A stretch of DNA of 64,000 bases from Bosea sp. (in: a-proteobacteria). Lineage in GTDB: Bacteria > Pseudomonadota > Alphaproteobacteria > Rhizobiales > Beijerinckiaceae. The notes beneath the pieces were generated by a model. It made no database searches. It was given only the letters and a program-made list of their open reading frames with translations, and was not told the origin of the DNA. Shown piece by piece: positions 24,401 through 35,027 of the stretch (positions within the stretch are counted from its first letter, which is position 1; each line of letters starts with the position of its first letter). The position numbers were made by a program, and so were the translations under genes. The DNA lies in contig JAAVVV010000001.1 of assembly GCA_023910605.1 (NCBI GenBank), positions 734,698 to 798,697 on the forward strand, read 5' to 3'.

Positions 24401-26354
24401 GGCGACTGTCTATGTCGGACCGGCCGTGTGGACACGGATACTAGGAGTTGGTGCCGAGCGTGTCGGTGAGGTTGCCGACATTCTGTGGCCGTTTGCGTGC
24501 AACATCACGGTTCTGACGCATGGCGACATCGTCCGCGATGCGGTTCGCTTTCTAACGGCGTCCTACCCATTACGGTCGATTGCCGAACGGACCGCGTTCG
24601 AGGCTGAAGCATTGCAGCCTAATCTTTTCGCGGAAGACGCCCAGCAGCGCTGGTGGCGCCGTGTCCTCAGCCGCTTCCTGTCGTCATTAGCAGAAGACGC
24701 GATCGTGACCGACTCAATGAGGGATCTGCGCGTGGAACTAGTGACCGCTGGCGAGCTGACTGGCAATCCACCGACACGCTCGATGATGATCAACTGGGAG
24801 TCCTCAGACGGCGTTACCCGAAGCCTACTCGCTGGCGAAGGCGTCGATACCGAGGAAGGCGTGGACGCTCAGATGCTGTCGCAGTCCGAAGCGCTTTATG
24901 GCCTAGTTCAGACAACGCCCCCAGCCAGCGACATGGCTGCGCTTGTCGCCTTGTGGAAGGCGACGCTCGCGACGATCCACATGTACGACGACAATGCGGC
25001 CGCGCTTCACGAGAAAGTCGAGCAGCCTGTCTGGGGACATATCAGCAATGCCGTCGAACGCATCGTCGAAGCCGACGCTTATGTGCCCGGCACCGAGGAC
25101 ATGCCGTCGCTCGATGAGTTGCTGGGCATTCTCGAGCGATTGTGGGCCAGCCGCTTTCCCGAACCCAGGGAGAAGGACGAGGGTTCAAACCTTAGCTGGG
25201 GCAATTGGGAAGTCCGCGTCTATGCAGCCCAGGCTTATGTCGAACTCGCCCGGCGCTTTGGCCAAACGCATGGCGAACTTGTAGGCAAGTTCGATGTGAT
25301 GCTCGCCGATCCCGCGCCCCAGGTCCGCCTCCAAGCCGCGCAACGCTTGTTGGTGCTATGGCATGTCGCACGGGATAAGATGTGGGACCTCGCCGAGCAG
25401 GTAGCGCGTGACGAGCCGCACACCGAAGTGCTGGCGTCTTTCCTCCACTATGTCGTGCCGCGCGTCACCTGGCAGGACGTCGAGAAATGCAAGGCGATCA
25501 TCGAGATCGTCCGCGCCCGCCGCGAGTCGGTTGAGCGCGTCGGTCAGCCCGGTTGCGACGAAGTGGCAGAGCAACTTGGCAGCCTGACCGCGCAACTCTG
25601 GTGTTGGCAGGAAGATACGCTGGCACTCGACTGGCTCAAGGCGTGGGCCGAAGAACCAGCCGTGCATCGCGAATTCTTCACCTCTTTCCTCTCGATGCTG
25701 CGCAGCGCCTTTTTCGCCCGCTATGCGGATGGTAAAGAGCGCGACGTTGGGCTTGCTGATCGCTCGCAGCAAGCGGCGATGATCATCCTGGAAGCATGTT
25801 TGGTGGTCGCAGAAGCCAGCCATGCTGCGGTGACGGGCGGAAAAGTCAGGGACGCTGAGCGCGAAGGAGCGGTCGCCGCCTATCAGGCTTCGGAGTCGGT
25901 GATCGGTCACCTCATGAACCAGTTCTATTTCGGCTCGGGCGCGTACACCGGCAATAACGAGGCCCCCGCAGGGCTCAAATCACCCGATGCGATGCGTCGA
26001 TTCCTTATGGACTATCGCCCGATGCTTGCGCTGCTTGCGACGTCGCATGAACCTTCGACGCACCATCATCTCGTCCAACTCTATGAGTTCCTGATCCCCG
26101 GCCATCCGGCCGGCGTGTTCGACGCGCTTCATGCGCTACTGACAGGGCCGGCCGCGCGCGAGGGCTATCATCATGAAGGCCTGGCCGCACCGGTCATCGT
26201 GCGGATGATCACGCGATACATCGCTGACCACCGCTCGATTTTCGAGGACGACACGCGCCGAGCCGGGCTCGTCGAAATCCTTCGTCTGTTCTCTGACGTG
26301 GGGTGGTCAGACGCGCTTAAGCTGCTCTACGACCTGCCTGACCTGCTTCGGTGA
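21432..26354 (+). CDS. Large STAND-type NTPase with N-terminal nuclease-like domain (Avs-like)
   Basis: A 1640-residue multidomain protein. Residues about 20-110 look like a Cap4/DUF4297-type PD-(D/E)xK nuclease: FQAEVGTWLAAHLL, then LETGDGLDDI (about 60-70), then IDLQSKTS (about 78-85) giving the acidic and Q-x-K positions. Walker A is GEPGAGKTGAL (about 326-336), Walker B is LLIIDALDAARGG (about 390-402), followed by ASIRTFDLR. From about 600 to the end it is alpha-helical repeat sequence, suitable as a sensor. This architecture matches antiphage Avs/STAND proteins that cut DNA after sensing a phage protein. The TTG at 21432 is taken as start; an ATG at 21495 is possible but would remove part of the nuclease domain. 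Single-gene cargo between backbone genes. The exact Avs type is not assigned. Confidence 0.7.
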   Translation: MTSENPPTSRRHAGGQATEAGMAFQAEVGTWLAAHLLARMPVGGRFGLANTALPVAIHLETGDGLDDIRLVQDDASRIDLQSKTSAGLATSSKSPLGKTISQLVRVIINARATGVAVDPAKGRAILAVAAGAPRTLDALERGCRAFDLGGSWATTKAGRSSAERDALDLFETHVRTAWTTHSSMAPTDDELVTLARMFRIVRFSMSEGEDNWREASRLLGARLFGAEAAGDATLRELKGIIRGMIASGAPGDRAGLLRELRRLGHNDVSAADYTADLERLSATTSAELTRLLGHTRLPIAGGIPIARASDGPLGSAVNTGSLIVIGEPGAGKTGALVALAQTRRAAGDTVVFLSVDRFPGVAIAADLQSELGLAHPLTEVLAAAPGAGRKLLIIDALDAARGGPAEDVFAQLIEVLGASAPDWTVIASIRTFDLRNGRRFRDAMPGTPPEPAYAETGLAKVRHFRVPRLADEDLDAVGIADSYLGALFAAAPDKLRDLLRNVFNLSLAAQLLADGASPDSIRTVATQSDLIDAYEDRRLIGTPARQAASATVAAMVARRRLAVRKVVIGHDQVDAVIQTGVLAESGDLVSFAHHVLFDHVAGRFFLEWDDPARLIPQLGGDSSIALMLAPSLRFAIERLWRQDADGKAQVWRLVADIYADPAVDPVLANVALRTAIERVGKSADIAGLVALIAVRPSNDALATMLSRLARFVGLAVEAAGSIVPDEALAWAMVADAAIAAGSRDLSDATRFLLLTLFDKGDLAAPALLGVFNRAARALLALAWAADPPMQQTATNAIRFVGKSFSADPAASRALLDRMLREPHFSALADKEATWLSEQIMPIARADADFVIEIYRTLYSRDITDNSTSLMGGGRIMPFTSSRSQDYRHCRYELGRQVTGLLELSVRLGTRAIVEASLGDTDRVMGLGDSRKQVVVSSRAPFDLLGRDREYKAWDDTEERHGTQDDGVLAQLVTHLRSCSLGDFSETVEAAATVYVGPAVWTRILGVGAERVGEVADILWPFACNITVLTHGDIVRDAVRFLTASYPLRSIAERTAFEAEALQPNLFAEDAQQRWWRRVLSRFLSSLAEDAIVTDSMRDLRVELVTAGELTGNPPTRSMMINWESSDGVTRSLLAGEGVDTEEGVDAQMLSQSEALYGLVQTTPPASDMAALVALWKATLATIHMYDDNAAALHEKVEQPVWGHISNAVERIVEADAYVPGTEDMPSLDELLGILERLWASRFPEPREKDEGSNLSWGNWEVRVYAAQAYVELARRFGQTHGELVGKFDVMLADPAPQVRLQAAQRLLVLWHVARDKMWDLAEQVARDEPHTEVLASFLHYVVPRVTWQDVEKCKAIIEIVRARRESVERVGQPGCDEVAEQLGSLTAQLWCWQEDTLALDWLKAWAEEPAVHREFFTSFLSMLRSAFFARYADGKERDVGLADRSQQAAMIILEACLVVAEASHAAVTGGKVRDAEREGAVAAYQASESVIGHLMNQFYFGSGAYTGNNEAPAGLKSPDAMRRFLMDYRPMLALLATSHEPSTHHHLVQLYEFLIPGHPAGVFDALHALLTGPAAREGYHHEGLAAPVIVRMITRYIADHRSIFEDDTRRAGLVEILRLFSDVGWSDALKLLYDLPDLLR

Positions 26355-26442
26355 CGATAATCTGATCCACGCGATCACTCGAGGCCAAGCCAACCTGCCG
26401 GAACGTGGGAAGATTGCAGTGGTAGCGAAGGGCCGCTTTCTG

Positions 26443-26462
26443 GGATGCATTCTCATGCATCC
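26443..26462. terminator. Hairpin downstream of the STAND NTPase gene
   Basis: Perfect 8-bp stem GGATGCAT / ATGCATCC with a TCTC loop, 89 bp after the stop codon and 12 bp before the IS91 end. There is no T run, so it may be a processed 3' end or part of the IS91 target rather than an intrinsic terminator. Confidence 0.35.
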
Positions 26463-26472
26463 GGCGACTGGA

Positions 26473-26976
26473 ACGGTGAAGGGTTTCGGGTGCCTTAGGC
26501 GTACGAAAGCCTCTCATGCAGGAACCCGCGGTCCGCAGCTGAGCTTTATGGGGATTTGATGATTTCGGCCTGGGCTTTGGTGGATTTGCGAGCTGCGCCG
26601 CAACCTGTGGATGACGGGGCCGGTCGGACCTTTCGCTCCCAGGCGTCCCCGCCGGGGCCCGGACTGGCGGGCATTTGCATGTCATCGGCATCGTGGGTCG
26701 TGTGAACGACAAGAGGTTCCATCGACGGTGAAGGGTTTCGGGTGCCTTAGGCGTACGAAAGCCTCTCATGCAGGAACCCGCGGTCCGCAGCTGAGCTTTA
26801 TGGGGATTTGATGATTTCGGCCTGGGCTTTGGTGGATTTGCGAGCTGCGCCGCAACCTGTGGATGACGGGGCCGGTCGGACCTTTCGCTCCCAGGCGTCC
26901 CCGCCGGGGCCCGGACTGGCGGGCATTTGCATGTCATCGGCATCGTGGGTCGTGTGAACGACAAGAGGTTCCATCG
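26473..26976. repeat. Exact tandem duplication of the IS91 3' end (2 x 252 bp)
   Basis: 26473-26724 is repeated head to tail as 26725-26976. Each unit starts at the element terminus (GGTGAAGGGTTTCGGG) and runs to ...AGGTTCCATCG. The period of 252 is a multiple of three. The unit boundary coincides to within 2 bp with the IS91 end, which suggests an error of rolling-circle initiation or termination. Confidence 0.92.
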
Positions 26977-27024
26977 GCCAAAGCGCTGGTGCTGTGGCGC
27001 GGCTTTCTCGTTGTCCATGCCGGG

Positions 27025-27298
27025 TCATGGCGAGCACTCCCGGGTGGATGGTTCTGATGCCGGCGGTCCTCGCGATCGGTAGGCACGGGTGATGATCTCG
27101 ATGATGCTCATGCGGCCACCGCAGCAGGGGCAAGGTGGGCGGTGATCGGGCGGGTCGGGTTCGATGTGCTCGGCCTTGATGGTCGGTTCCGGCTTCGGCG
27201 CCACGGCGAGAAGTTCCCGGGCGCGTGCGAGGCATTCCTTGCGCGCTGAACTCGCCAGTAGCCCGTAGTGGCGGATGCGGTGGAACCCGCGTGGCAGG
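27025..27298 (-). pseudogene. IS91 transposase, C-terminal fragment (copy 2)
   Basis: In-frame continuation of the interrupted transposase: LPRGFHRIRHYGLLA, then a CPCCGG cysteine pair and the same end as copy 1. It has no start of its own because the IS21 element separates it from the N-terminal part. Residues after GLLA differ from copy 1 (SSARKECLARARELLAVAP), so this copy was a distinct allele before interruption. Confidence 0.85.
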
Positions 27299-27451
27299 GT
27301 GTGCTATAGCGCGTCAATCTGGATGCGACCGTGCGTCAATCTGGATGAGACGAGGCAGCCGAGTGATTTGATCATTGTCGCGCGCGGCAGAAGTAGCAAG
27401 CGTTTTGATTGTCGCTGCGCGTCAATCAGGTTTCGGGGTTGTTTGTGGAGG

Positions 27452-29862
<2,411 letters not shown>

Positions 29863-29970
29863 TCATGGCCTGCCCTCAGTCGGGCTCCGCCCTCCTTCCG
29901 ACAGGCCATGAACGGCAAAGTCTCATCCAGATCGACGCGTGTCTCACCTTGATTGACGCGCCGCAGTGTG

Positions 29971-30900
29971 CAGTAGGAAGCGGCGGATGAACTCGTGCGG
30001 GTGAAGCGTCATCACCTGCTGGCGGGCAGCACCGTCACGGCGGTAATCCTTGTAGCGGAAGGTGACGCCATTCCCGTCATGGGCGATGAGGCGGCGGTTC
30101 GAGATCGCGACGCGGTGGGTATAGCGGGCGAGATAGGCGAGCACGGCCTCCGGGCCGGCGAAGGGCGGCTTGGCGTAGACGACCCAGCGCTTCTTGCCGA
30201 TCGGCGCGAGATGACGCTGGAACAAGCGCGGGTCATTGAGGTTCGCCAGCGCGCCATAGAACCTGAGCTTGCCTGTGCGATGCAGGGCCAGCAGGCCATC
30301 GAGGAAGAGACGCCGGAACAGCATGCCGAGGACGCGCACCGGCAGGAGGAAGGCCGGGCGCGAGGAGATCCAGCGTGTTCGATCCGGGCTGACGCCGCCA
30401 CCCGGCACGATCATGTGCAGATGCGGGTGATGGGTCATGGCCGAGCCCCATGTGTGAAGCACCGCCGTGATGCCGATCCTGGCGCCGAGATGCTTCGGGT
30501 CGGCGGCAATCGTCAGCATCGTCTCCGAGGCGGCCCGGAACAGCAGGTCATAGACCGGCGCCTTGTTGTGGAAGGCGATCTCGCCGATCTCGGCCGGCAG
30601 GGTGAAGACGACATGGAAGTAGCCGACGGGCAGCAGGTCGGCTTCACGCTCGGCAAGCCAGGTGCGTGCGGCCGCCCCCTGACACTTGGGGCAGTGTCGG
30701 TTGCGGCAGGAGTTGTAGGCGATGCGCCGATGCCCGCAATCATCGCAGGCCTCGACATGGCCTCCGAGCGCGGCGGTGCGGCAGGTCTCGATCGCCGACA
30801 TCACCTTGAGCTGGTCGAGGCCGAGATGCCCGGCATGGTCTGCCCGATAGGCAGGGCCAGCGGTGCGGAAGATATCGGCGACCTCGAGCGAGGCCGACAT
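29971..30900 (-). pseudogene. IS91 transposase, N-terminal fragment (copy 2)
   Basis: The first 310 residues of the IS91 transposase: N-terminal zinc finger (CDDCGHRR, CRNRHCPKCQG), HuH motif HHPHLHMIVPGGG and the catalytic tyrosine segment YLARYTHRVAIS. The frame is broken after LLHT by the IS21 element and continues for a few foreign residues to 29944. All catalytic parts are retained, so weak activity of the truncated protein is conceivable. Its start lies 4 bp after the partner recombinase gene. Confidence 0.88.
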
Positions 30901-30904
30901 GGCC

Positions 30905-31846
30905 TCAGCCGTCGGGCTTCCCCAGTCTCATCGGGGCTCTGCCTTCCTCGATCCGCTTGCCCTCCATCAGCGCCATGAGATGCTCGAGCGGGCTCGCCAC
31001 GGCCTGGAGCGTCCGGGTCGAGACCTTGGTGTAAAGCGCGGTCGTCTCGAGCTTGGTATGGCCGAGCAGCACCTGGATGACGCGGATATCGACATCCTGT
31101 TCCAGAAGATGCGTTGCAAAGCTGTGCCGCAAGGTGTGCGGACTGACGCGCTTGCGGATCCCGGCTCGCTCGGCCGCTTCCTGAACCGCGCGATGGAGTT
31201 GCCGGGTCGAGATCGGCTCCGTGCGGCCTTGCCCGGGGAACAGCCAGCCATGGGGCAACATCACGCCGCGTCGCTTGCCCTCGCGCCACCACAGGCGAAG
31301 CAGGTCCAGAAGATGCGGCGAGAGCATCGCATTGCGATCCTTGCGGCCCTTGCCCTGCTCGATGCGGATCAGCATGCGGGTGCTGTCGATATCGTCGATC
31401 TTGAGATGCGCGACCTCCGAGACCCGCAAGCCCGCGCCATAGGCCACGCTCAGGGCAGCCTTGTACTTGAGGCCCGGCGCGGCTTCGAGCAGCCGGGCAA
31501 CCTCTTCAACGCTGAGGACGTCGGGGAGCTTGCGGTGAAAGCGGGTCACCACAAGGCTGCGCGCGAGATCGCGCCGGCCGAGCGTGACAGAAAACAGGAA
31601 CCGCAAGGCCGAGACCGCGGAGTTGATGGTGGCGACGCCGATGCTGCTCTCATGCTGCTGAAGCTGGAAACGGCGGACATCGTCCACCGTTGCCGTATCC
31701 GGCGAGCGCCGGATGAAAGCCGCGAAGGCACGGACGTGGCGGATGTAATCCTGGCGGGTATGCGAACCCAGGCCTCGCATCAGCATGTCGTCCTGCATGC
31801 GCTGCCGAAGCGGGCTGACCGGTGTGTCGTTCGAGATCCTGTCCAT
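30905..31846 (-). CDS. Tyrosine recombinase partnered with the IS91 transposase
   Basis: A 313-residue XerC/D-like recombinase with an N-terminal SAM-like core-binding domain (residues 15-105) and a catalytic domain: Arg in GAGLRVSEVA, HTLRHSFATHLL, then LLGHTKLETTALYTKV with the nucleophile Tyr. It is placed immediately upstream of the transposase on the same strand. Several IS91-group elements carry such a recombinase, whose role in transposition is not settled. Intact. Confidence 0.88.
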   Translation of the reverse strand: MDRISNDTPVSPLRQRMQDDMLMRGLGSHTRQDYIRHVRAFAAFIRRSPDTATVDDVRRFQLQQHESSIGVATINSAVSALRFLFSVTLGRRDLARSLVVTRFHRKLPDVLSVEEVARLLEAAPGLKYKAALSVAYGAGLRVSEVAHLKIDDIDSTRMLIRIEQGKGRKDRNAMLSPHLLDLLRLWWREGKRRGVMLPHGWLFPGQGRTEPISTRQLHRAVQEAAERAGIRKRVSPHTLRHSFATHLLEQDVDIRVIQVLLGHTKLETTALYTKVSTRTLQAVASPLEHLMALMEGKRIEEGRAPMRLGKPDG

Positions 31847-31978
31847 GGCAAGTTCCTCATTGTTGAAGGAACCCCATGATCACGCGGCAGAATCAGAGCG
31901 CCAAAACCTCAACAAGCAGCACAGAACGTCCACACGAGTGCCCATCCCGCGAAGCGGGTTCGTGCATGGGGGCGCACA

Positions 31979-32807
31979 TCAGACCTTGATGTGGTTCTTG
32001 TCCAAAGAAATCAGCTGGTTGCAAACTGCGGATTGCGTCTCGCTGAGGCCGGTCACGCGTAGGTCATCGTTGAAATCGCCAAGACTCGAATTCAGCATAA
32101 GCGCATCAATGCCCGAACTCATCGCGCGTGCAGCAAGGGCCCGCGCTGCGTTCGCGCCTGCGTCGTCCTTGTCCTGCGCGATGTAGAGGCGACGCAGACC
32201 AAGCGGCAGCACGAGCGCGGCGAGATGGGCAGCCGAGAGTGCAGCGACCATTGGCATGCTCGGCAACAGGCACCGAAGCGACAGCATGGTCTCGATGCCT
32301 TCGCCTGCGGCCATGACGTCGGCGGCAACCCCAAAGCGAACGCCATTGCCGAGAAGGCTTCCCATGGCGCGCCGCGGGTTGGCGATCGGGGCCTTCGCCG
32401 ATCCGTCACGCGCGAGCCAGGTGCGGTGCACGCCGCTGATCGTTCCATCAAGGGTGGTGACGGCAGCGAGCATCGCCGGCCAGGCCTGACGCGGCGCTTT
32501 CGGATGCTCGCGGTAGAAACAAGATGGATGAAAACGCAGAGCTGGAAGCGCACCCAAATCCGAAATGCCGCGGCTGACCAGGTAGCGCTCAGCCAATGTA
32601 CCGGCGATCGGAGTTCCGGCGTGAAACAAACGACGGGCAGCATCTGACGAGCCTGTCGCCACAGGGATCCGCCGCGTTGCGGGATCTGTTTGCGGCAAGC
32701 TCAGAAAACGGCGAGCTTCTGCAAGGATGTCTCGGAGGCTCTCAAGGCGCTCGGCGCGTGCGATGATGTCGAGGAGATCGCCATGTTCGCCGGTCGCAGC
32801 GTCCGTC
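31979..32807 (-). pseudogene. ICE toprim gene, C-terminal part (interrupted copy A)
   Basis: C-terminal two thirds of the backbone toprim/DNA-primase-like gene. The toprim acidic motif GEGIETMLSLR and the QDKDDAGANAARAL block are visible, as is the end motif LGDFNDDLR. It is homologous to, but clearly different from, the two identical toprim genes in the RIT arms. Its own start is lost; the N-terminal part lies at 38459-38664 across the insertion. The last residues (SLDKNHIKV) may come from the IS91 end next to it. Confidence 0.85.
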
Positions 32808-32819
32808 TTATGTGCAACT

Positions 32820-32841
32820 CAACATAAGACTGATTATGTTG
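32820..32841. promoter_or_regulatory. Putative recombinase core site at RIT left end
   Basis: Inverted 8-mers CAACATAA and TTATGTTG around the 6-bp spacer gactga, the layout of a tyrosine-recombinase crossover site. Further copies of the half-site occur inside each arm (for example GTTATGTTGCG at 32850 and CGCAACATAATCC near 32907). The right end of the element keeps only one half-site (38449-38456). Confidence 0.6.
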
Positions 32842-34030
32842 CTGCGCGGGTTATGTTGCGCTCCGGCGAACAGGCCGTATTTTTCGGGGGATCGGCAGCT
32901 TCTCCGCAACATAATCCCAGCCTGCCTGGGAGGATCGCGTGATGTCCCGCGATGCTTCCGAGCTGGCGCGTCGGCTCGCCCGCGACGCCGAGGCGGTGTG
33001 CCGCCACTACCTCTCGAGGGGGCGACGTCAAGGCCGTTACTGGATGGTCGGCGACGTGCGCAACACGCCGGGGAGGTCGATGTTCGTCCGGCTCACCGGG
33101 CCAGATGCCGGACCTGGCGCAGCTGGTCGATGGACCGACGCCGCCGAAGCCACCTATGGCGATCTGCTCGACGTCATCCGCGAGAGCTGCGGGTTCGCCG
33201 AGTTCCGGGATGCCACCGAGGAGGCGCGTCGCTTCCTCGGCCTGCCTCGGGCTGACCCGCGGCCCATCACGACGCCCGTTCACGCTGACGTTCCCGCAGG
33301 ATCGCCCGAAGCGGCGCGTCGGCTGATCGCCATGTCGCAGCCGATCAGCGGGACGCCCGTGGAGACGTATTTGCGCAGGCGCTGCATCAGGGCCGTCCAC
33401 GACGCGGGCGCGCTCCGCTTCCATCCATGCTGCTACTACCGTCCAGACGACCACTCACCGACCGAGATCTGGCCAGCGATGATCGCGATCGTCACCGATC
33501 TCAAGGGCCGCACCACCGGCGTGCATCGCACCTGGCTGGCGCCGGACGGCTCCGGCAAGGCGCCGATCGACACGCCGCGACGAGCCATGGGCGGTCTCCT
33601 CGGTCATGCCGTACGCTTCGGCGCGGTCGGCGACGTCCTCGCCGTCGGCGAAGGCATCGAGACGATGCTGTCCCTGCGCTACGCCCTGCCAACCTTGCCG
33701 ATGGCCGCCGCGCTGTCCGCCAACCACCTCGCCGCCCTGCTGCTCCCAGCGACGCTGCGTCGGCTCTACGTCGCCCACGACGCCGATGCCGCAGGCGGCG
33801 TCGCGCTCAGGACCCTGAGTGCGCGCGCCGAAGCAGAAGGCGTCCAGGTGCTCGTGCTGTCCCCGCGGTTGGGCGACTTCAACGATGACCTCCGCGCCTT
33901 CGGCCTCGGTGCGCTGCGGGCGGCGCTGCGAAGCCAACTCATGCCGCAGGACGTCATCCGCTTCGCACGCCGCCGACCGGCCGGGACGAGCTGATCGCCA
34001 GAAGAGCCCGAACCGTTCCGAACAACGTGC
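32832..34030 (+). repeat. RIT inverted repeat, left arm (1199 bp)
   Basis: Reverse complement of 37259-38457. The outer edge is GATTATGTTGCTGCGC and the inner edge is CCGTTCCGAACAACGTGC; both edges match exactly and the lengths are equal. The encoded toprim proteins and even their antisense shadow frames are identical. Confidence 0.92.
32942..33994 (+). CDS. Toprim domain protein (DNA primase-like), RIT arm copy 1
   Basis: A 350-residue toprim protein of the ICE/plasmid type. The N-terminal region has conserved GRYWMVGD and DLLDVIRESCG blocks. The toprim domain (about 215-330) carries GEGIETMLSLR and AHDADAAGGVALRTL, and the end motif is LGDFNDDLRAFGL. Start at the ATG with GGAGG 9-13 nt upstream; a GTG one codon earlier is equivalent. 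Identical to the copy on the opposite arm. Possible roles are primer synthesis after conjugative transfer. It could replace the toprim gene that the element disrupted. Confidence 0.9.
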   Translation: MSRDASELARRLARDAEAVCRHYLSRGRRQGRYWMVGDVRNTPGRSMFVRLTGPDAGPGAAGRWTDAAEATYGDLLDVIRESCGFAEFRDATEEARRFLGLPRADPRPITTPVHADVPAGSPEAARRLIAMSQPISGTPVETYLRRRCIRAVHDAGALRFHPCCYYRPDDHSPTEIWPAMIAIVTDLKGRTTGVHRTWLAPDGSGKAPIDTPRRAMGGLLGHAVRFGAVGDVLAVGEGIETMLSLRYALPTLPMAAALSANHLAALLLPATLRRLYVAHDADAAGGVALRTLSARAEAEGVQVLVLSPRLGDFNDDLRAFGLGALRAALRSQLMPQDVIRFARRRPAGTS

Positions 34031-34031
34031 T

Positions 34032-35027
34032 TCACAACGACCTCAAGAACGCCATGAGATCCTTGTCCTGCTTCCAGATCCGACCCGCCGACGGTCCGCT
34101 GACCTCGCACAGCGCAACAGCGCTCGCCTTCAGCGTGAGATCGATCTCAGCGTAGATGTTGGTGGTGGCGATCGACACGTGGCCGAGCCAAGCTCGCACG
34201 GTGTTGATGTCGACGCCCGCCAAAACGAGATGACATGCGGTCGTGTGGCGAATGACATGCGGGGTCACGTTGCGAGCCGCCAGCGTCGGAACGCTGGCGG
34301 CACACCGCGCGACGAGGCGATGAACGCCGAAACGGGTGAATGCCGTACCAAGCCGGCTGACGAACACCGCGTCATCGGCGGTGAGGTCGGCGGTCATCCC
34401 CTTGAGGATGCGAGCCGTCTCTGGCCAGAGAGGACACTGTCGCGTCTTGCCGCCCTTGCCATGCAGAATGGCGATGTCGTGTCCGCCGTTGCCGCGCCGC
34501 ATCTGGAGATCGCGCACTTTAAGCTGCGACGCTTCCGATACCCTCGCCCCTGTGTTGTAGAGGAAGAGCAGCATCGCATGCTCGTGACGCCCTCGCCGTG
34601 ACCGGTGGTCGGGAACGGCTAGCAGGGACTCCATCTCCGCCCTTGTCAGCCAACCGACGGCTATCGGCATGGACTTCTTGATGGCGATCGCTCGCATGTG
34701 GCCGCTCCACTCCACATAGCCCGGGTCCCGGCTCGCGACGAAGCGTGCGAAGGACCGGATGGCGGCGAGCCGCTGGTTGCGGGTGCGGGCGGAGCAGCCC
34801 CGTTCCGTCTCGAGATGGGCGAGGAACTGAAGAACGAGTCGCGATGTGAGATCGCAGACTGCGAGCCGATCCACAGGCTTGCGCAGCTTCCGGCTGACGA
34901 ACGGCAACAGAAGGCTGAACGTATCGCGGTAGCTCGCCTGCGTGTTGCGCGCCAGATTGCGCTCAGTGACGATGTGCTCGCACAGAAAGCGGCGGAGCCA
35001 GGGTCCGAGGGTGAGGAGTTCACGCAT
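34032..35027 (-). CDS. ritC: RIT tyrosine recombinase, third gene (RitC-type)
   Basis: A 331-residue integrase. Catalytic residues are visible: GARVSEASQL, HVIRHTTACHLV, and WLGHVSIATTNIYAEI with the nucleophile Tyr. The ATG at 35027 is chosen because AGGAGG lies 6-11 nt upstream; it overlaps the stop of the second gene by 8 bp. It ends one base before the left inverted arm. Third of three co-translated recombinases. Confidence 0.9.
   Translation of the reverse strand: MRELLTLGPWLRRFLCEHIVTERNLARNTQASYRDTFSLLLPFVSRKLRKPVDRLAVCDLTSRLVLQFLAHLETERGCSARTRNQRLAAIRSFARFVASRDPGYVEWSGHMRAIAIKKSMPIAVGWLTRAEMESLLAVPDHRSRRGRHEHAMLLFLYNTGARVSEASQLKVRDLQMRRGNGGHDIAILHGKGGKTRQCPLWPETARILKGMTADLTADDAVFVSRLGTAFTRFGVHRLVARCAASVPTLAARNVTPHVIRHTTACHLVLAGVDINTVRAWLGHVSIATTNIYAEIDLTLKASAVALCEVSGPSAGRIWKQDKDLMAFLRSL

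Noticed and set aside
26473..26976. Possible CRISPR-like repeat
   Set aside because: Only two 252-bp units with no spacers, and they coincide with an IS91 end. No CRISPR array or cas gene was seen anywhere in the window.
32834..33454. A 206-codon frame antisense to the toprim gene, present in both RIT arms
   Set aside because: Its duplication only reflects the identical arms; the sequence has no domain and overlaps the real toprim gene.
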